In this document: positions 57,463 to 64,000 of the stretch, in pieces
Position numbering within the stretch: position 1 is the first letter of the stretch
Layout of the letters: the number at the start of each line of letters is the position of its first letter
Origin: Crotalaria pallida
Taxonomy: Eukaryota > Streptophyta > Magnoliopsida > Fabales > Fabaceae
Length of the DNA stretch: 64,000 nucleotides
Assembly (NCBI GenBank): GCA_037953625.1
Contig: CM075652.1
Coordinates: 17,442,501-17,506,500, forward strand
Direction of reading: 5' to 3'
Translations under genes and position numbers: made by a program
Notes under the pieces: model-generated
The model's input: the letters and a program-made list of their open reading frames with translations, nothing else
What the model was told of the DNA's origin: nothing
Databases searched by the model: none

Positions 57463-59423
57463 TGAACCACTTATAAGATATAATCTTTAACAAATCTATA
57501 ATTCCCGCGACATTTAAAATCCCTTGAGGAAAAATAATATAATTGCATTTAATCCATAATATCCAAATATCATATATCCAAATCATATAACCAACCATAC
57601 ATCCATCTTATCTTCCCTTCCAATAACTTGGGACTGGGGTAATCCAAAAAGAATTGCAAACTGATTGGGAAGTAGATAGCCTCTAAAGCTCCTAACTCTT
57701 GGGTTGGAGATGAGGATTACTGGAATGAGAAGTATTCAAGAATAAGAATCACTGACATCTCCGGATTAGAATTTCGGAGGTAAAGTCTCTTATTTGATTG
57801 AATACATCTCAGTAACTAAACGCCTACTGATTGCAGCCAAGTACAACCAAGCAAACAACTAACCTGAATAATATCATGTACTATTAGATATCAATCCATT
57901 ACATGTCCAAGTACTTAACATGTTTTCAAACAAAAGCTGTGTTGGGTGCATCCTGTTAGCAGATTCATCAAGAAATAAAAAATAAATATCGAAAATTGTG
58001 ATTACTGTAAAATACAGCCGTCCGGAACTCGACGCACAGGAACATAGTCTCAAATCCCCAATAATCAACGGTCGTGATTATAGATGCACGAATGACAAGT
58101 ATATAAACATAGAGACCGAATTGAAAACCAAAAACCAAGGCCAAGCAGAAACACAAGAATAAAGGAATTAATATTGTTGGAGAAGTGAAGAGAACCCACA
58201 AGAAACAAAAGAAGCATTTATTACTATCCTCCTTTATGATAAAAGGAGGGGGTAGCCCAATGCATGATGTTGTTGGTAGTGAAGGTAATTGTTACAATAA
58301 GAAACCATATTTTACAAAACCTAATGACAAAAAAACAAACTTTTTTTTAATAAACATAAATTAAGTATGAATAGAGATGATGATTAAGTGTAACACAAAT
58401 ACAGAGCAAAACAGGAAAAGAAGGAGTAAAACACATTTAAGCAGAAATGAAGAAATGCATCACTCCCAGTAAACGAAAAATTAAGAGACATCAACAATAC
58501 TGAAATAATAAAGTTTCACGGTAAAATAAACAAAAAGGAAAAACGAAAATTTAAAAAAAAATGGTATTGAGAATAAGAGGAATCATCATCGGTAAGGAAG
58601 AGAAAGTGTTAAGTGTTGTTACCCCAAAACTCCATGGCTGCATACCTTGGAAAAGAGGAAGAAATTGACGAAATAGGGTTTGCTCGAGCTGAAGGGGGAG
58701 AGACCGCCGCCGTCGCCAACGAAGAGAGGCCACCGTCGCCGACGAATAGAGATGGATACCGTCGCGACTCGCGAGTGAGCTTCGCCAAGAGAAGAACGAA
58801 AGTGACGAGTTTCAGAGAGAGAGAGAGAGAGAGAGTGATATTTGTTTTTTTCTTTTAGTTTTAGTTTAAGAGAGAATAGAAATCAACAATCAGATGTTGC
58901 TTCGTTTTTGTTTTTTTTTATTTGGTTGCTGCTTAGACTAATCCCGCTAATATTTTACAAAACTTGTGACCACAGTTTTTTTATCAAATTTTATAAACCA
59001 CACTTAATGAACTGTGGTGTAACATATTTATTATAAAATCGTGGCCCGTAAAACATTTTTGGCCACGGTTTAAAAGTTAATATTATAAACCACACAAGAT
59101 AAACCATGGTGTAATATATTGTTATAAAAACCGTGGTATATATAACATTTTTGACCACAGTTTAAAAGTTAATATTATAAGCCACGTATATATAACTGTG
59201 GCCTAATATAATTTGTTAAAAAACCGTGGCCTTTAAAAGTTCCACGTTTTGAAAACCGTAGCCTAAAGAAATAGGCCACGGTTACCTTCAGTATTATGTT
59301 GGAAAATGAAAAATTTACATATTATTAACCACATTAGAGAAACCGTGGTCTATTTTGTGTTCTGACCACAGTTTTTTAAAAGGAAAAAAAAAGGTGTGGT
59401 CTAAAGTCAAAAATGTTGTAGTG

Positions 59424-59641
59424 CTCGAGTCTTTTGCCCAGAGATGGTAAAAATCAAGTTTTTCTAAACTTATTTTCAGTTCTCTTCTCAAGTGATAATC
59501 TTATGTAATCCCAACCTTTTCATGCATTAAAATTATTTGACTAAGGCTAAGATTAACTCCTAAGCTACCCACTCTCAATATAATAAAATGAAAATTACAA
59601 TTCAATGAGAATGACTAGCTAGAGGTACACTTGATCTTCTT
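59424..59641 (+). mobile_element. SIRE-like LTR 'D', right part
   Basis: Resumes CTCGAGTCTTTTGCCC after the CACTA element and follows the solo LTR at 18245-18470 (CACTCTCAA, AATGAGAATGA). It is cut again at 59642 by a minus-strand SIRE-like LTR. About 100 bp of its end is missing from the window. Confidence 0.8.
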
Positions 59642-61196
59642 GTTGGAATAATTGGTGTAATTGCGAGAATCACCCAAGAGGAGGGGGGGGGGGTGAATTG
59701 GGTGTTTATAAAACTTTGATTTTAAATCGAAATAAAACGTTCTTTTAGAAAATAACAGAGATTAAAAATGAGCGGAAGACTTAAAGAACGATTTAAAACG
59801 TTTTTAAGTAAACAACATAAATAATATTACTTATGAATATGAAAAACATAATACACACGAGATTGATTTAAGAAAACATTACATAGAAAAACCACAATCT
59901 TCGTGTTATATAGATTAAAACTTGAAAATAGTTTTTATCCACGAAAATAATTTTAACACAATTTAAACAAGCAGAAAATAAAAGATAAGGGATAGAAAAT
60001 TGTACACCAGAGAATTTTATCCTGGTTCGGCAAACCCAGCCTACTCCAGTCCCCAAGCGACTCGCTTGAGCTTTTCACTAAGCCAAGACGCAACTGCGTC
60101 CCCAATTACATCCAGAGCGCCCCGCAAGCTACTAGGAATCCCACCGTTCGCAAGGGACCTCGAAAACAAATAGCCTAACTACTAGGAATCCCACCGTTCG
60201 TATAGCGCTACCCAATACACAAGGGTTATCTCACCCTATGAACGCAACACACGTTCAATCCTAAGGGAAACACTCCTTAAACACTAAGGTTGTCACACCC
60301 CTTACAACGATTTGATTTTGCACGAAAGGATTTGTGCAACTAACATAAAGCTCTCTAATTAGAGCGGATACAACAATAACATCCTATGACAATATAATAT
60401 TCTAAAGCAAACTCAAAACTTATAACACTATGATGATGATGATGAACTTTTCTTCTCAAAAAGAATTTCAAAAAGAATAGAGAAGGAGAAGAAGAAGAGC
60501 TTTTTTTTCAAAAAGAATGAAAGACATTTTAAAGAGAAAGAAGAAGCAGCCAACAATCAAAGCAGAATCATCCAGAAAAGGAAACAAATCATTCTGGGCA
60601 TCATGTTTGATTTCAGCACGTTTTTCAAAATTTGAATAAAATAATCGATTACTTTGGTCATGATAATCGATTACATGCTCTCAGGTTTTTCACAAAAGTT
60701 GCAGCATTGAAATATAATCGATTATTAGTTTCTGGTAATCGATTACTTACACCCAAATGACCAGTTCAAGGAAGTAATCCATTACAAGATCCTAAATAAT
60801 CCATTACATTCTCTCTGGTTACAAGTTGCATTAAGTAATCGATTATGCCAGAAGGGTTAATCGATTACTCAACAGTAAAAATTGATTTTCATGAAAAAAA
60901 TTGTAACCAAAGGTTTTCGCAAAACATTTTTCACATATCAAATCCTGGAGCAAAAGATTTATAAAAGGCTTCTTCTAAGAAAAACAAGATCATCATCACA
61001 TAGACTATAATTCTAAGTGCTTAAGATTATTAATTGCCTTACAAAGACTTCTAAGCCTAAAGCTAGATCTTCAACTAGAAAACCATCTTTGCAAACTTCA
61101 AATGTACCTGAACCTGTTAAGCATATATAAATTGTGTTGTGTCATCATCAAAACACTTAGAGGGAAACAAATGAGTTACAACACTCAGTTTCAACA
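59642..61196 (-). mobile_element. 3' LTR of a minus-strand SIRE/Maximus-like Copia element
   Basis: In element sense TGTTGAAACTGAGTTG...CAATTATTCCAACA, 1555 bp, with a polypurine tract just upstream at 61197-61208. It includes the AGAGGAGGGGGGGGGGGTGAATTG phrase and the (T)AATCGATTAC array at 60640-60870, where the D-type LTR uses ACTCGAGT. The element's body continues past 64000. Confidence 0.88.
60640..60870. repeat. AATCGATTAC palindrome array in SIRE-like LTR
   Basis: About eight TAATC(G/C)ATTA(C/T) sites at 20-40 bp spacing, some paired about 15 bp apart. Confidence 0.85.
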
Positions 61197-61208
61197 CTCC
61201 CCCTTTTT
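61197..61208 (-). other. Polypurine tract of SIRE-like element
   Basis: Minus strand AAAAAGGGGGAG directly before TGTTGAAAC. 61209-61750 upstream in the element is non-coding, with repeated CTCC(T/C)TTTGACTCC phrases on plus at 61445-61500. Confidence 0.85.
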
Positions 61209-61752
61209 AATGATGACAAACACTACCTACAAAACAGAGGTTAGTACGAATATAAACATTTAAAGCAAATCATAAGAGTATCACAAAATAACTCAAGCTT
61301 ATCATAGGCTCATCATACTGAGCTCCCCCTGAATTCATGACATATCATGAACCTAATCAACCTGTAACCTGTAACCTGTTCTCATGATCACTATCATCAT
61401 GAATATCAAGAATTTCTCAAAATTTTCAATTTTCACGATCAACCTGTTTTCTCCTTTGACTCCTTTTTCTCCCTTGACTCCTTTTTCTCCCCCTTTTGAC
61501 ATCATAAAAAAGGTGAAGAGGCATACGAGAGATAGCATATGACAATGAATATAATTAACACACCAAAGGATAATATTGTCATAAGCACCATACTGAATCC
61601 AAACAAGTTAGAGAAAATCAAACTAAATCCAGGAACAGATAAAACATAACAAATAACAGTACTAGGGGGTTACGAGCATAAGCATAAAATATCCAAATAT
61701 CATAGAAATAGATAAACTAAGAGAGAAGAGTGAGGTGCCACAAGCTTGACGA

Positions 61753-63102
61753 TCACTGAAACGGAGGACGGTTCTGATGCCTCAGATGGTAAATCTCTTG
61801 TTGCACTGCCTTCATATCCACGTGCATTTGTTCCATGTCGGAGGTGAGCTGAGCAAGAGATGTGTCTACTGCACGCATGTGATCATCTGAACGCCTCATG
61901 TAGCCACGTACATCATCCATGAACAACTGCATGTATGGAGGAATGTGATCGGACGGATAAATAGCTTGTAGCGGGATGTAATCAGAATCATGAGCCGGTA
62001 CACTATCAGGCTGTGGCTGCTATTGCTGATCTTCTTCATCCGGATCATAGTTGTGGTTGGACTTGCGTTCACGCCTTTGAGCCTTTGGTCTCCAACCAGT
62101 ACCTTCCATGTTGATCCAACCCATATTTCCCAGGAAATTCGAGTCCATGCGCATGTCTGCATTTAGGGCAGTTCTAGCCTCGCCATTCACGGGAACTCGG
62201 AATCGTCTGAGAATTCTGGTTATCAATGTAGCATATGGAAGCTTTGACGTCGTATTCTTCATATCATCATTAATAGAACGTCGGACTTTTGCAGCAGTCT
62301 CAATCATGTGATTCAAGATAAACCAACCCCAATTAATTGGTTTATTATGAAACCAAGCCCAAAATATAATGTAATCAGACTCAAGTACCCTGAAGTAGTT
62401 TCCTTGCCTAGGAATCAAGCAACGGGTCAAGATGAAGTGAAGAACACGATACACGAATTTCAGATTTCTAGAAGTCATCACTTTTCCAGCAGGGATGCGG
62501 TCATCAATAAACTCTTCTTTCGCAGCCTTCTTGTCATACTCATCACCCCATAGACTTTCAGAACTCGAGCCAGTGAAAGTAACACCATCCATGGGTAGGT
62601 GAGTAATGTTAGTCCAAGTATTCAAGCTGATTTTGATGCCTTTCCCTTTGACCTCGGAATAAAGAGTCTGTTCCTCAGCATTCCAGACAAGATTTGAATA
62701 GAAAACTCTGACTAAGTCTTCATAGTAGTCTCCTCCAATAGTACTGAACTCAAAGAGACCTTTTTCTTTCAAAAGCATAACAGCAGGAAGATTACATTCA
62801 TCGCCTTCAAAAGTCTCAGCGTCTAAAAATCTCGGTGAAATGACTGAACAAGCAGCAAAATACTTTTCATAGTCCATTATCTGAGCAGGGTTAGAAAACC
62901 AGCGATTTAACTTTTCCAAAGCAATAGGCTGATGAACCGGTGGAGGTGGAGCTGAAGGACCTGCCTCGCTTTGTCTAGTCCTTGGAGGCCTAGGAACCCG
63001 ACTAGACGAAGGTTGAGCCCTCCTCTGAACAATTGGAGGTGAAGGCTCATCCTCATCTGATTCCTCAATAATTACCCTCCTTTTCGAGTGACAGGTAGAC
63101 AT
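61753..63102 (-). pseudogene. Envelope-like / plant transposon-domain ORF, one TAG
   Basis: I take the start at 63102 (MSTCHSKRRVIIEESDEDEP), since upstream codons are hydrophobic and leader-like. The N-terminal part is Pro/Ser-rich. The centre has the 'putative plant transposon protein' domain (FIDDRIPAGKVMTSRNLKFV; RQGNYFRVLESDYIIFWAWF; KPINWGWFILNHMI), found in legume retroelements and called envelope-like in SIRE elements. A TAG at 62020-62022 follows EEDQQ. The same frame continues for 88 codons as a heptad-rich tail (DHMRAVDTSLAQLTSDMEQM) to a TGA at 61753. No convincing membrane anchor is visible. Function is unknown; its place next to the 3' LTR matches ORF2 of SIRE-like Copia elements. 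Confidence 0.75.
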
Positions 63103-64000
63103 GGTCACAACACAGATATTAAAAACAATCGGATTCTGAATCAACCAAATCAACAGACTATGCCAACCAGAATGCAGCAAAATATGAATAATAAGCCTGA
63201 CTAGCAGATTCTTAACTCAGTAGTGCCAACTTCACAATATCATCAATGGCAGACTAACATCATATCAATATAAAGAACATGATGATACTGAAGAAGACAA
63301 ACAAAAATACTATGAACCTGAATCGGAGAAGCTATCAACTGAACCGAAGCCCTTAACAGCACTGAACCCAACCAAAACAAACCAGAAGACAAAAAAACAG
63401 ACCAGCGAACTAGAATCCAATCTGAACCGGAACCCAAAATTCTGAACCAAGCCAAACCGAATCGGAGAACCGAACCAGACCAGTGAATCAAACACACTTC
63501 AGATCAGCGAACCGGATGCTCAAACCAGTGAACCAACATCTTCACACATCAACATGCTTGAACCATAGAAGAAGAACCATATCTGAAAACTTGAAGACCA
63601 AGTGCCATGAAGCATGTAAACCTTGTGAACACCAAGTTTAATCAAGCATGCAGGGTAAGGTTTTGAGAATGTGAAGCAAGGACTTGAAGTTTAATGGTGG
63701 TTATGGTGGTGAAGAGTGAAAAACGTGTGAGTGGGTAGGAGAGAAAATGGAACGGTTTTAAGGTGAGAGAAGTGGAATATGTGAAGGTTTGTTGAAGGTT
63801 GTGGGTGGTTATGGAGTTTTGGTGGAAGGAGGAAGAAGAAGATGAAGAGAAGAAGAAGAAGAAAAGAAATAACGTGGGAGAGAGAGAGGTGGAGGCCGTA
63901 TATTTTTATGAGAAGAGAGAGAAAGTGTGTAAGAAGGTGTGTGGCTAGGGTTATTCTATTTGTGGTCCACACTTAGTCAAACTTGGGTCAAAAGGCCCAC
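63103..64000 (-). other. Non-coding leader-like sequence upstream of the env-like ORF
   Basis: In element sense it runs from CT-rich leader-like sequence (TTCTTCTTCTTC near 63835-63865) through a block with many (GG)TTCGG/CCGATT phrases at 63300-63520 to the ORF. Open frames here are low complexity. No pol sequence is seen, so pol is either beyond 64000 or missing. Confidence 0.4.

Larger units (their letters stand above)
48061..59423. mobile_element. CACTA element of 11.4 kb (5.7 kb without nested insertion)
   Basis: Starts CACTACAGCATTTTTGG; the other end reads inward CACTACAACATTTTTGAC. TSD CTC (48058-48060 and 59424-59426). Subterminal GGCCACGGTTTTC/AACCGTGGCC repeats fill 48085-48600 and 58965-59400. 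There is no intact transposase; a TNPA-like remnant on minus and internal duplications remain. 50060-51030 and 57470-58540 are AT-rich, without coding that I can support. A GA run at 58808-58833 lies beside a GC-rich block (58690-58800) resembling a captured first exon. Confidence 0.94.

Noticed and set aside
58551..58858. GC-rich ORFs near the right end of the large CACTA element as a host gene
   Set aside because: Overlapping short frames on both strands with no recognisable domain. At most a captured first exon; mentioned under the element.
63243..63972. Several minus ORFs of 60-93 codons at the right edge
   Set aside because: Low-complexity, Phe/Leu/Ser- or Trp/Gly-rich frames in leader-like DNA, with no domain or conserved partner in the window.

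Overview
The window is plant nuclear DNA built almost entirely of nested transposable elements. I see no intact host gene, tRNA, rRNA or CRISPR array. Long-LTR Tekay/Del-like chromoviruses, Ogre/Tat-like LTRs with a tRNA-Arg type primer site, SIRE/Maximus-like Copia LTRs, three well-supported CACTA transposons and a Mutator-type MITE, together with AT-rich non-coding DNA, point to a eudicot. A legume is my inference (Ogre-like elements, TAATCGATTAC-rich LTRs); the species is not determined.

Layout. 1-7311: 3' part of an autonomous-type CACTA element (TNP2-like transposase, TNPA-like gene, remnant Ulp1 protease, subterminal repeats, terminal CACTAGTA). 7312-26540: a Tekay-like chromovirus 'A' whose long LTR is interrupted by a complete 13.3 kb relative 'B' (7661-20994, TSD ATATC). 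The 5' LTR of B is itself interrupted by a SIRE-type solo LTR (16979-18557, TSD CATAG). 26541-29343: 5' end of an Ogre-like element, fused directly to the broken pol of A. 29344-34284: LTR remnants. 34285-35295: a long hairpin made of two inverted SKP1-like pseudogenes. 35296-37381: non-coding DNA ending in a CACTA-type terminus. 37664-46340: an Ogre-like LTR interrupted by a MITE, which is interrupted by a 4.5 kb CACTA element carrying apparent ATG13 and GSK3/SHAGGY exon fragments, and separately by a Tekay-type solo LTR (42757-46179, TSD CTCCG). 46703-59641: a SIRE-like LTR interrupted by an 11.4 kb CACTA element (48061-59423, TSD CTC), which is interrupted by a gag-only Copia element (51818-57462, TSD TGAAC). 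59642-64000: 3' end of a minus-strand SIRE-like element with an envelope-like/plant-transposon-domain ORF.

Two observations stand out. First, every Tekay-type LTR here carries a 156-codon ORF inside the LTR. It is 471 bp in three copies and 472 bp in the fourth, differs mainly at third codon positions between the copies I compared, and starts 3 nt after a plausible splice acceptor in LTR-sense orientation. I do not recognise the protein. Second, unrelated LTR families carry arrays of one short palindrome (ACTCGAGT), and homologous positions in sister LTRs carry a different palindrome (TAATCGATTA).
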